A stretch of 64,000 nucleotides of DNA. It comes from Undaria pinnatifida. Lineage: Eukaryota > Sar > Phaeophyceae > Laminariales > Alariaceae. The notes under the pieces were generated by a model. That model worked only from the letters and a program-made list of their open reading frames with translations. It was not told the origin of the DNA and did no database searches. Shown one piece after another: positions 51,889 through 61,997 of this stretch; the first letter of the stretch is position 1, and the number at the start of each line of letters is the position of its first letter. The stretch covers positions 14,285,992 through 14,349,991 of the forward strand of contig JABAKD010000023.1 in NCBI GenBank assembly GCA_012845835.1, read 5' to 3'. The translations under genes and the position numbers were made by a program.

Positions 51889-54321
51889 ATGAATATGTCG
51901 GATTCAACCGATGACACTGAAACTCGACTACGAGCACGTCTCCACCGAAGCCTGCGCACTGCCATCCTGGCAAGCAGGCGTGCGCCCGACAACGGTCAAA
52001 TCGCTCGCCGTCGTAGAGCACTGTTGCGTCATGTACGCGGATCATCATCCCTTGTCGCCCCTGCTCCTTCAACGCCCCTTTTAGGTGTTTGCGCGTTCAA
52101 CTCTCCTGATTTACACATTCCTGAAACCTCTAATTTTCGGTACCCCATTTTGAGCGACCCAAACAACTACACGTGCCAGCACTGTAGATCTCAACTTTGG
52201 TGGGAAGAAAGATCCCTCAATTGTTGCAAGTCCGGCGCCGCTGCAATTCCGCACCTCCGGCCTGTCAGCGATCAAATTTGGCGTCTCTTCAAAACAAAAG
52301 CATTTAGCAGTTCGCAACGCAGTTATAACGGTCTGTTCTCATTCACAGCGCTCGCCGCGGGCGGTTGTGAAACTAAAACTTGGACTAATCCAGCTCCTCC
52401 GTCCATGCTCACTTTACACGGGAAAGCATATCACCGCATCTTCGACCTGCAAGAAAAGTACGAAACCACAAATGTTTCCAATCGCGCAAGATTTTATATC
52501 TACGATTCCGAGTTTGTAGACCAGGCTCAACACCTAGGTATCGACCTTGGTATCGCTAAAACGTTGCGCGACCACGTACACGAAAACGTCTCATGGGCCA
52601 AGCAATATCGTGCTGCTGTCAATGATATTATCAACTCCAACGCTGTTAGTTCCGAACCTGCGTTTATTGCATTTGCGGAAGCTAGCAGAGTCAACGATGG
52701 TAATATCCTCGGACAAGAAGTATCCGGCCCAGAAATCGCGGCTATAGTTTACACTTCAGGTGTACAAGACGTCAACAAGCGAAGTGTGGTCACATACCCC
52801 AAAGATAGCCCGGACTCCCTGCCCCGTTTCCTCCCACTTTGGTCGCCGGCATACGAAAGCCTACGATATCCTCTACTTTTTATGCACGGTGAAGCTGGTT
52901 GGAGCCCTGGCAATGCCCACGAAAATCCTCCGAAGAAGTCTCGGACCATGAACATATCAGGCGACGCCCATGTGACTCTCCCTTTCTACTGCAGACAAAG
53001 CATTCTTTCCGAGCGTGTGTTGCAAAGGAATAGCCGCATAGCACAGGAGTGGGTTACAGACAGTGTTTCCCGGAGCGAAGAGAATAAGCTAACGTTCCTT
53101 CAATCTGAATCATTCCAGCAACGACTTGCCACGGCGCGATCAATTTCGCAATCAAGCGGCGCAGAAAAGCCGGGTCAACTTCTTCCTGTTTCATTTCATG
53201 GTTCACCTGCCAAGCGTAAAGATGACACTGAAGATGCTCTTGCGGTTGTCAACAGAAAAGGCAAACCGCATCTCATGATAACGATGACTTGCAACCCGCT
53301 CTGGCCTGAAATTGTGCAGAACCTCCTACAAGGCCAACAAGCTGCTGACCGCCCAGATCTTTGCTGCAGAGTTTTCAAGATAAAGCTTGCCGTATTAATG
53401 TCTCACCTCAAAAGTGGCAAAGTTTTTGGGCCGTACGATTTTCACATGTCAGTGATCGAGTATCAAAAACGAGGCTTTCCCCATGCCCATGTCATAGTCA
53501 AATTCAAAAACGCAGGTCCCGATTTGCTTAATCAAATGGACTCATGGGTCTGGGCGCAGTTGCCCGATGCGTCCATTGCTGGCGGCAAGCTGCGTGAGAT
53601 GGTCCTGAAATATGTGACACATAAGCCTTGTGGTTCTCACAACGTTAACGCCCCATGTATGCAAACAAACCGGGATACAAACACGAAGTCCTGCAATATA
53701 TTCTACCCGCAACCCTTTAGGACTACAGCTACACTTAACGAACGTAGCGGCCGGGCAGAATACTGCAGAACAAAAAATGGGGACAATCCCTCGGTAAGAA
53801 ACAAAATTGGCAATTCCTGGATGGGTGTACCGGTAGGCAACCAATGGGTGGTCCCTTACAACCCGTACTTGCTTCTTCTACTAGATTGCCACATTTGTAC
53901 TGATGTCGTCACCGCCGCATCATGCGCCAAATATCTCTACAAATATATTTCGAAAGGTAACGACTTCGCAAAAGCCAGAATCGCAGGGATTAAGAGTGAA
54001 ATAGAAATGTACCGTACTACGCGATATCTTTCAGCATCAGAAGCTACTTGGAAAATGCTAGGCTTTGAAACCAACAGTCGTTATCCCTCAGTCACCCGTG
54101 TGCACGCCCACCTTGAGCAAGATAATAACGTAATTTACCCTGCGGATGCATCCCCCGAAGAACGCGCTGCTATCGCGAACAACTCCGCCTCGCAGCTCAT
54201 GCATTATCTTAAACGGCCTAACTTGGTCTCTTTTAACGGTCTGAGATTGCTTGATTACTTTGAAAAGTACATCGTCGCAAAAAAAAAAAAGACGACCCTG
54301 TCCCAACCTCCGCACCTGTAG
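51889..54321 (+). pseudogene. Helitron Rep (HUH endonuclease) part
   Basis: An ATG at 51889 opens 810 codons. A zinc-finger-like C-x2-C (CQHCRSQLWW, about residue 95) and CC pair (about 111) precede a Helitron-like N domain. HUH motif: KRGFPHAHVIVKF with the two His at about residues 531 and 533. Catalytic Tyr region: AKYLYKYISKG at about 682-688, with two Tyr as in Helitron Reps. Rep nicks and joins DNA strands at element ends during rolling-circle-type transposition. The frame leaves the polyprotein at a run of 12 A (54279-54290), after which the other frame continues directly (DDPVPTSAPVGKWLDQYG), so one base was gained or lost. Confidence 0.9.
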
Positions 54322-54998
54322 GTAAATGGCTCGACCAGTATGGTAACATTGTTTCCACCAGAACTACAGACCATGTCTGCCGCATTCACTTCAAGAGTCC
54401 TGCGGTTGGCGATGTTTTTTACCTTCGACTCCTCCTCTACAAAATACCAGCAAGAAGCTTCATGGAATTGCGAACTGTTCACCCCGCAGTAGGACCTGCC
54501 ATTGTTTATCCTAATTTTCACGATGCCGCTCGGGCTCGAGGGCTCGTCACTGGTGATCAAGAGTACTTCATTTGTATGCAAGAAGCTGTTTTGTTCCAAA
54601 CAGCAAATCTACTCCGAGGCTTATTCGTTACGCTCATACTAGACGGTGCGGCAGCTCCCAAGCTGTGGCGCGAATTCCAAGAAGACCTAATTGAGGACCT
54701 GCGCATGTCTATGACAAGAAACCAAGCCATAGCGCAAGCATTGCGCGAGATCGATCTGAAATTACAGCTGCACGGAAAATATAACGAACAAGTTAACCTT
54801 CCACCCGCTATCCACCAACAGACTGAACTTCAACGGACAAGGAATTCCTTTGACCGTGTCGAACAAACAGCGTACGCCGACTGTAACGAAGTCCTTCTGA
54901 CTCGAGAGCAACAAATCATCTACTCTACAGTCATCGAAGCTGTCACCTTAGGCAAACCGGGTGCGTACATGACTGACAGCCCTGCAGGCACCGGGTAA
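54291..54998 (+). pseudogene. Helitron Rep-helicase linker up to Walker A
   Basis: The frame after the A12 run contains VGDVFYLRLLLYKIP and the typical Helitron linker (WREFQEDLIEDLR). The Pif1-type start LTREQQIIYSTVIEA and GAYMTDSPAGTG follow. The next codon, where the Walker A Lys is expected before Thr, is TAA (54996-54998). A single base change AAA to TAA explains it. The frame is otherwise continuous with the helicase downstream. Confidence 0.85.
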
Positions 54999-56663
54999 AC
55001 GTTTACCGAGAGGGTTATAGCGGCCCGTTTACGGGGGGATGAACGAATCGTTCTGACGGTAGCTTCGACCGGCATTGCGGCCCTTTAACTCCCAGGCGGC
55101 TGGACAGCCCACTCCATGTTCGGTTTGCCGCTTGAAGAAAAGATCGTGCCAGGAGCAATGTGCACTATCCGTGGTGAATCACAACGCGCAGAACTAATTC
55201 GCAACTGTGATCTTATCATATGGGACGAGCTGCCCATGACACACAAGTATTGCGTAGAAGCGCTGAACACAACCTTGCAAGACCTCCTCAATAACGATAC
55301 CTTATTTGGAGGTAAAACGATTTTGTTTAGTGGGGACTGGAGGCAAGTTGGCCCTGTTGTTAAATATGGTTCCGCATCTGACACCGTCGAAGCCGCCGTC
55401 ATCTCCAGCTTTCTTTGGCCACATATTACCCGTTTGAGACTTACTGCCTCGCAACGTGATAAAGACGACGAACAGTATGCCAGCTTCGTGCGCACCGTGG
55501 GAGAGAACAGGCAGCCTATCGTTCATATGCCCAACGGCGACATGATTGCCCTCTCTAACGCCGATGACAACTCAACCACTGACCACTTCGTGCTTAAGTG
55601 CACCACTGATTTTGAAGACCTCGTCAAATTTGTGTACCCAGACTTGAACGAAGAGACACAACTCATGCATGACCGCGCTATCTTAGCTACTACCAACCAC
55701 GCCATCGATGCCTCTAATGAAGACATCGCCCGAAGGCGCTCTGACAATGCCTCCACGTTCTTCAGCTCGGACGACCTTATCAGTGATGAGTCCAATCCAA
55801 ACACCGCGTTTGCAGCCCCTGAGCACCTTAACCTTCTTAACGCACAGGGAGTTCCTCCCCACGAACTGAAGCTTCGCTCGAACGATCTCGCCATGCTCAC
55901 CAGGAACTTGAACTTTGGAGAAGGTCTCGTCAATGGCCAAAAAGGCGTTTTGCTGGGGGTTTCACCCAACTCTCGTGTCCTTCAAGTACAGCTCCTCACC
56001 GAGCGTCGGCCCATTGTCCTCGTGCCACGAATCAACTTTCACGCGAAAATTGGTCGACAAGGAATAAAATTTAGTCGTGTCCAGTTCCCTCTCCGCCTCG
56101 CCTACTCTCTTACAATAAACAAATCCCAAGGGCAAGCCCTGTCTCGCAAAGGACTCGATTTGCGAAACGATATATTCGCCCATGGACAACTATACGTCGC
56201 CCTTAGCCGTATCAAGAACAGACACTCGGTTATGTGCCTCCTGCCTGCCGCACACATTGCGGACGGCATACCCCATGCTCCTAACGTCGTGTACTCACCC
56301 TTCATCCAAGCTGCCACAGGCATCACCATCCCGCCTCTCCCTTCTCGTCCTTCGTCTTCACCTATACCGCCTCCAGGCTACCTACCTCCTCCTCTTCCAC
56401 CACCACCTCCGCCATTGGGTAGTCACAACTGGACCATTATAAACGAAATCGGTGATGGAGCTTGCCTCCTCCGATGCATTTCACGCAAAGTCCTGGGGAA
56501 TCCTGAACAGCACAATATTATTCGCACCAACATCGTACAATATATTACACAAATACCTGCACGACGAACTGCCCAATACCGGCTTTTCTTTCCTACTGGC
56601 AATTTCTGCTGGCATACACACCGAACCGGTACAAGCTCTTGGCGCCCAACCAACACTATATAG
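54999..56663 (+). pseudogene. Pif1-type helicase of Helitron with OTU start
   Basis: Same frame as the part before, with a second TAA at 55086-55088 inside STGIAAL. Motifs: LIIWDELPMTHK (Walker B, DE), FSGDWRQVGPVV (motif III), and YSLTINKSQGQAL with GQLYVALSRIKN (motifs V/VI). A Pro-rich hinge (about 56330-56415) leads to WTIINEIGDGACLLRCISRK, the Asp and nucleophile Cys block of OTU cysteine proteases. The frame stops at 56663; the OTU continues in the next frame. The helicase unwinds DNA during transposition. Confidence 0.85.
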
Positions 56664-56880
56664 CTCTGTCGAGCAATACCTTCGGCTCATGTCGAACCCT
56701 CACACCTATGCCGGGTACCTTGAAATGGTAGCTGCACAGTTTGTCTACAACATCAACGTTTCGGTAACCATTCACAGCCAGCACGGCCAGTTATACCCTG
56801 CATGTCCAACCCATAACATCTGCAATGTTCTGTACTACCCCTCTTTCTCGCACTATGATTCACTACGTTATAACGCATAA
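56415..56880 (+). pseudogene. OTU-like cysteine protease domain of the Helitron polyprotein
   Basis: GDGACLLRC (56451-56477) gives the OTU Asp-x-x-Cys. After a +1 frame change somewhere between 56520 and 56640 come EQYLRLMSNPHTYAGYLEMV, AAQFVYNINVSVTIH and FSHYDSL with the catalytic His (56849-56866), ending at 56880. These are the expected OTU blocks in order. OTU domains remove ubiquitin or similar modifiers. In Helitron-type proteins they may protect the transposase, but this is not established. Confidence 0.75.
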
Positions 56881-57470
56881 AGCCTGGTCGTCTTTACCAC
56901 GTCTCCTTTGTGTCACCTCTGTTTTCACGTATTTCAACTTTCGCCCTTTTTTCGGCATCGTCTAGGTGTTTCCAACCCGCGCATGTGGCCATCTACACAT
57001 CCATAAGAAAGATATATCTTCGCTACGACTCGCGAACGCGCGCCGTCGTCCAGACGTGCTGCGGGCGACCTCCGCCGTCAAGACGAAAAAATATTTGCTT
57101 CTACAAGCAAGTTTTTCCATCAAGCTAAGGGCCGGGAAGCAACTTCCCCGCCCTAGCAGAAGACGTGTGATTGGGTTTCCGCCCATTCGTCTTCGCCCTT
57201 TTTTATGATGCCGTAGTGCATGGAGGCATGTTTGCCAAGGCATCTCAAATCATTTTGTATGTTGCGTATCGTAGAAATTGGTACATAAATTACCGTTGCC
57301 GTTGTACAGGAACGGCAAGCCCTAACGTTGACTACTGGGTTGCATCTTTGTGTTCCCGCAGGCCGTGGGTTATTTCCTATCATCGGAGTTTGTAAACCTG
57401 TTGCACACCAAAAAGTATGTGAAACTCGACATTTTATATTTTTCCCTGCAGGTCGTCGCAGGTAGATTTT
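56881..57470. other. Non-coding 3' region of the Helitron-like element
   Basis: No gene is supported. A hairpin-capable segment with GGGCCGGGAAGCAACTTCCC occurs near 57130. Confidence 0.4.
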
Positions 57471-58020
57471 TGTTGTTGCGTGTCGTGCAACTTTGTAGTC
57501 TCGAGTTTGTGCATAACGTATGTCTATGTTATTTGCCGCCAATACAGAGCCATAGCAAGTTGCATCATATGTTGGTCAGGTAGTTTGGTGCATGATTGTA
57601 TTCCCTCACATCGTGGGCTGTTTCGTACCGTGGTGTTTGAGTTTGTTCGTAGCGTAACGTGTGTAAATTTACGCACTTTCGCGCCAATACAGAGCCGTAG
57701 CGAGTTGCGTCATATGGTGGTCAGGTATTTTGCTGCATGTTTGTATTCCCTCGCATCGTGGGCTGTTTCGTAACGTCGACGTCTGTGTTTCTTCGTATCG
57801 TGTGTCTATGTTATTTCGCGCCAACGAGTTGCATCACATGGTGGTTAGGTAGTTGCTTCGTGTTTGAATGCCCTCACATCGTGGTCTGCTTCGTACCGTC
57901 ATGTTGGTGTTTGTACGTAGTGTCACTTCGCGCCAACACTGAGCCGTAGCGAGTTGCATTATATATTGGTCAGGTGCTTGCTTCACGTTAGTATTCCGTC
58001 ACATTGTGGGCTATTTATAA
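57470..58020. repeat. Degenerate tandem repeat of about 130 bp
   Basis: TATTCCCTCACATCGTGGGC and GAGCCGTAGCGAGTTGCATC recur four times with GTGGTCAGGTA in between, ending with ACATTGTGGGCTATTTATAAC at about 58020. Confidence 0.7.
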
Positions 58021-58255
58021 CCTTTAGATGCAATCCTTTGACTTTCATATTCCCCTGCAGATTGTGACAGATTGTTTTGTGATATTGCGTGTCTTGGAAG
58101 TTTGTGCATAAAATAGGCACAGTATGATCAACCTTCGTTGGAAGGGTTTTTGTTTTTCGATGTAGTGTTGTAATCACAGTGTTCCAATTCGACTGCTTGC
58201 TCGTATTCATAGTTATAGATGTTTTTCTGGAAGTCAAGCGCGTTACTTCGTAGCA

Positions 58256-59357
58256 GGTAGTACAGCCCCGTGCATGTCCAATGTGCACCGGGTGCTCAGA
58301 TGCCTTTTCCGTATACTGCAAGTAGTCCAGAAGTATAGTATAATACGACAGGTGTAAGTTAGGCGTCTACGGTATACGACTACGTTTTGCATTCGTATTC
58401 TGTGTCCTACCATAAGCATGCCGTGGTGATGCACTACGATTTCGCATTTGTTTCAGTCTTGATAGCTAGGTGTATCCTTTTGAACGCCGTGCGCATGCTA
58501 ATAGATGTCCAGTAGTATCGTAGATGTACCGTAAAAGCTTGCAATGTACACCCGCGTCTTGCATTCGTATTTGGGGCCCTACCACAAGCACCTGGCTCTT
58601 TTTTGGCGCCCCAAGCGCGTTACTTCATGGCAAGCAGTACAGCCACGAATGCATTTCCGTCTACTGCAAGTAGTATCTATTTATACGACCCACGCCCATA
58701 AATAAACGCCAGTAAGCTAGCAACTGGTTATTTTTGGGCGCCCCAAGTACAATCAAGTTGTAGAGTCACGTGCATGTCCAATGTGCACTGGGTAGTCGGG
58801 TTCGTTTTCCATATACTGCAAGTAGTGTCTATTTATACGCCCCACGCGCATATACCGTATAGCTTAATATAAGCCTTAATATAATAGATGCAAGTTGAGC
58901 GTCTACGTTATACGACTACGTTTTGCATTCGTATTCTGCGTCCGACCAATAGCAGGCCGTGGTGATGCACTACGATTTCGCCTTTGTTGTCGTTCTCCAT
59001 AGCTAGTTCCATAGATCTAAGTAAAAATATTACGGTGTACAACCACATGTTATCTTGCGTTCGTATTTGGTGCTCTACCACAAGTAGCTGGTGATGCGCT
59101 ATCATACACCCGTTCTGAATAATAAATGTCTTTTTTTGTCGTATTCGCCCGTACTGCCAATCTGAACGTGACATCGCCAGCAAGCTCGCGACACAGCACA
59201 GAGTAAACAGCTCTCCCCATAGAGCTCTTGGCATTATCAAGTCGCGGGCTTCATGAAATCATGCACCTTTTATTCCTGTCTCTTTCACATTTGGTTGTGT
59301 TGTATACCAGGCGCGAGCGTAGCGGGCGGCGTCGGCCGCCCGCGGAGCAGAGCCCTT
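58256..59357 (+). repeat. 3' terminal region shared by the Helitron-like elements
   Basis: 58682-59357 matches 20306-20792: CGCCCATAAATAAACGCCAG, GGCGCCCCAAGTACAATC, ATAGAGCTCTTGGCATTATC, then the hairpin 59322-59343 and GGAGCAGAGCCCTT. Inside it, GCAAGTAGT and GCATTCGTATT blocks are repeated in diverged form from 58256 on. Confidence 0.75.
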
Positions 59358-59550
59358 GTACATACATACATACATACATACATACATACATACATACATA
59401 CATACATACATACATACATACATACATACATACATACATACATACATACATACATACATACATACATACATACATACATACATACATACATACATACATA
59501 CATACATACATACATACATACATACATACATACATACATACATACATACA
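59358..59550. repeat. (CATA)n microsatellite, nearly 50 units
   Basis: Uninterrupted GTACATACATACATA directly after the Helitron-like 3' end and directly before element Y. Frames reading as HTYI or CMYV repeats are artefacts. Confidence 0.95.
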
Positions 59551-60649
59551 TAAATCTATATATCTTAGTTCGCGTATCACATATGCACATTCTTACGTCT
59601 GCGGATATCTCCCGCCTCTGACCGCCTTTCCGCGCGGTTTCTTCGCTGAGGCGTGCCCCCGCCTCGCCTGCAACCACCGGCTCAGCTGATCCGCCCGCTC
59701 GGCGCCGTAGCGCGCGCGCGAGGCCTCGACGTCGAGATCTACGACGAGATCTCCGAAAAATCGTGCCCTGTGAGACGTTTGGTGCGTAGTCTGCACACAG
59801 GGTTAATGTCTTCGCGTTATTTCTTCGGTACGTGTTCTCTGACCTCCGACACACGGGGGGGGGTCGATTACCTGGCCGGCGTCGCCATTGTAAAGGCCAC
59901 TAAGCGAGGTTTGTGCTAGGATCCGGGGAAGAAAAGTTCGTAATCCCCGAGAACACATGCCACCCAGGCGTAGTGGAGAACTGCGAAGTCTACAGCAGCA
60001 CGTATACATGTGCATGATGTACAGCAGTAGCTGAAGCTATGATGAGCCTGCAGCATCACGAAGCTACAAATGGTATATGCACAGCACCATCACGAAGCTA
60101 CAAATGGTATATGCACAGCAGAATCACGAAGCTACAAATGGTATATATATGCACAGCAGCAGCTAGGCGTCGTGGAGAACTGCGAACTCTCAATATTTTT
60201 GAACCCCCGGTAGTCTACAGCAGCACGTATAAATCAGCAGCACGTACATGTACATGATGTACAGCAGTAGCTGAAGCTATGATGAGCCTGCAGCATGACG
60301 AAGCTACAAATGGTATATGCACAGCAGCATCACGAAGCTACAAATGGTATATGCACAGCAGGTATATGCACAGCAGCAGCTGTGGCCGCGCCTTTCTGCG
60401 TAGGAACGCAGAGCGTCACCCAGCTGGGGTGAACCGCCATGCTCTCCCATAATTTCCAGGCTGCCTTCTCGCATTGTTCCGCCGCACACGGGAAATCGGG
60501 AAAAATTTGTCGGCATTTTCCCTTTCCAGTATCTCCCATATATGAATTAACAAACTTCGTCTAACTCTTGGCATTACTTCTTACCCTCTTAATATTTACT
60601 ATCCTGCGCTGCGACCGGCGGCCGTCCAGGCCGCCGGCGTAGCCCCTTG
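59551..60649 (+). mobile_element. Element Y copy 2 (1.1 kb)
   Basis: Inverted counterpart of 31504-32600. It starts TAAATCTATATATCTTAG after the CATA tract and ends with the hairpin CCGGCGGCC-GTCCA-GGCCGCCGG followed by CGTAGCCCCTTG. It contains the 33-bp repeats at 60055-60370. It is flanked by CATA microsatellites on both sides. No recognised protein; the open region 59585-59920 is conserved between the copies but has no known domain. Confidence 0.65.
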
Positions 60650-61155
60650 CACATACATACATACATACATACATACACACATACATACATACATACATAC
60701 ATACATACATACATACCAACGTACATACATACATACATACATACATACATGCATGCATACATACATACATACCTACCTACCTACCTACCTACCTACCTAC
60801 CTACCTACCTACCTACCTACCTGCCTACCTGCCTACCTACCTACCTACCTACCTCCCTACCTACCTACCTACCTACCTACCTAGCTACCTAGCTACCTAG
60901 CTACCTAGCTACCTAGCTACCTTGCTACCTAGCTACCTAGCTACCTAGCTACCTAGCTACCTAGCTACCTAGCTACCTAGCTACCTAGCTACCTATCTAC
61001 CTAGCTACCTAGCTACCTAGCTACCTAGCTACTATGCTACCTAGCTACCTAGCTACCTAGCTACCTATCTACCTAGCTACCTAGCTACCTAGCTACCTAG
61101 CTACCTATTTACGTATCTACCTGTCTACGTATCTACCTATATACTTTTCTACCTA
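60650..61155. repeat. Microsatellites (CATA)n, (CTAC)n, (CTAGCTAC)n
   Basis: CATA-type to about 60770, CTAC-type to about 60885, then the 8-bp unit CTAGCTAC to about 61120, with decay at the end. The units change by single-base steps, as if one tract mutated and re-expanded. Confidence 0.95.
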
Positions 61156-61997
61156 CTAGTGGTACTCCCGAAATATGCCAGTTGCCGGCCGGTATGGCGG
61201 ACAATAACAAATTGGTGCTGTATCCTCTGTATTAAGTACTAAAATAACAAAATAACTAGGGTAAGGTGGCCGCCCGCCGTAGGCGGCGGGACGGCCACCC
61301 GGAGATACGCCCGAAGAAGGTCAATCAATGAATTGAGGATGAGAAGTGCGGGAAATAAATAGGAGGATGCAGGTTATGTCTATTAAAGGAGGAAGTGGCA
61401 TCGATGATACATCCCCGCGACTTTGGGCATGACTGAATTGAAACGCGGTGGCCGTATCAGGGGCGATGAATGTGTAATCAGTATAATTTTAGATGAAATA
61501 TCAATGGAAAGTACGCAGGATGGGCAGGCGGATAAATGACTCGGAAAGAGACATCGGTGACGCCGCACTGTTGTTTATGTAACGGAGTAAGTGTAATAGC
61601 TCCGTGATAAAAATCAATGGTGAAGAGAGCAAGATGACGGTGAACCCGGTGAAGAAGAAAGCGACGAAGATGATACGGTGATTAATTCGAACACATAATC
61701 GAAATCGTGAATGAAAGAATCGGAAAAGCCCCGAAGATGGAAGGGCAAAAAGCAGCAAATCTCGATTGCTATGCTACAGCGAAAGAAAGCGAAAAAAACA
61801 TGAAAAGGTCGACCTGGAAATAATTACGTAGTGTACACGAAACGTGTGATAGCTTACGAACTCGTTGTAAGTGAAACGACTGAGACGCTGATAGCAGATG
61901 ACAAACTTCAGGTGAAAATGAGCCGGAAGAAAGTTGATGGCTAAAGAAGACGATCATCTACGGTATGTGAAACAGAAGCTTAGGTGCGTCGGTAGAA
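61155..61997. other. Repeat fragment, hairpin and unassigned sequence
   Basis: 61155-61250 is an inverted copy of 51540-51640. GGTGGCCGCCCGCCG and CGGCGGGACGGCCACC (61266-61301) form a strong hairpin. 61320-61990 has no convincing frame on either strand. Confidence 0.45.

Larger units (their letters stand above)
48119..59357 (+). mobile_element. 11.2-kb Helitron-like element with accessory gene and Rep/Hel-OTU gene
   Basis: Both ends are those of the short insert at 18229-20792: ATAGATATAATTAC at 48119, and the hairpin 59322-59343 followed by GGAGCAGAGCCCTT at 59357. Within, on the plus strand, are the five-exon accessory gene (48580-51809), the Rep-helicase-OTU gene (51889-56880, now broken) and a 2.4-kb non-coding 3' region. 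A Rep plus Pif1-type helicase with a 3' hairpin is the hallmark of Helitrons; an OTU domain is known in Helitron2/Helentron-type proteins. The 3' terminus CCCTT(G) is not the CTRR of canonical Helitrons. Confidence 0.75.

Noticed and set aside
59230-60892. Long open frames encoding HTYI, CMYV or LPTY repeats
   Set aside because: They are translations of the CATA and CTAC microsatellites in several frames and both strands; no start context or non-repeat domain supports them.
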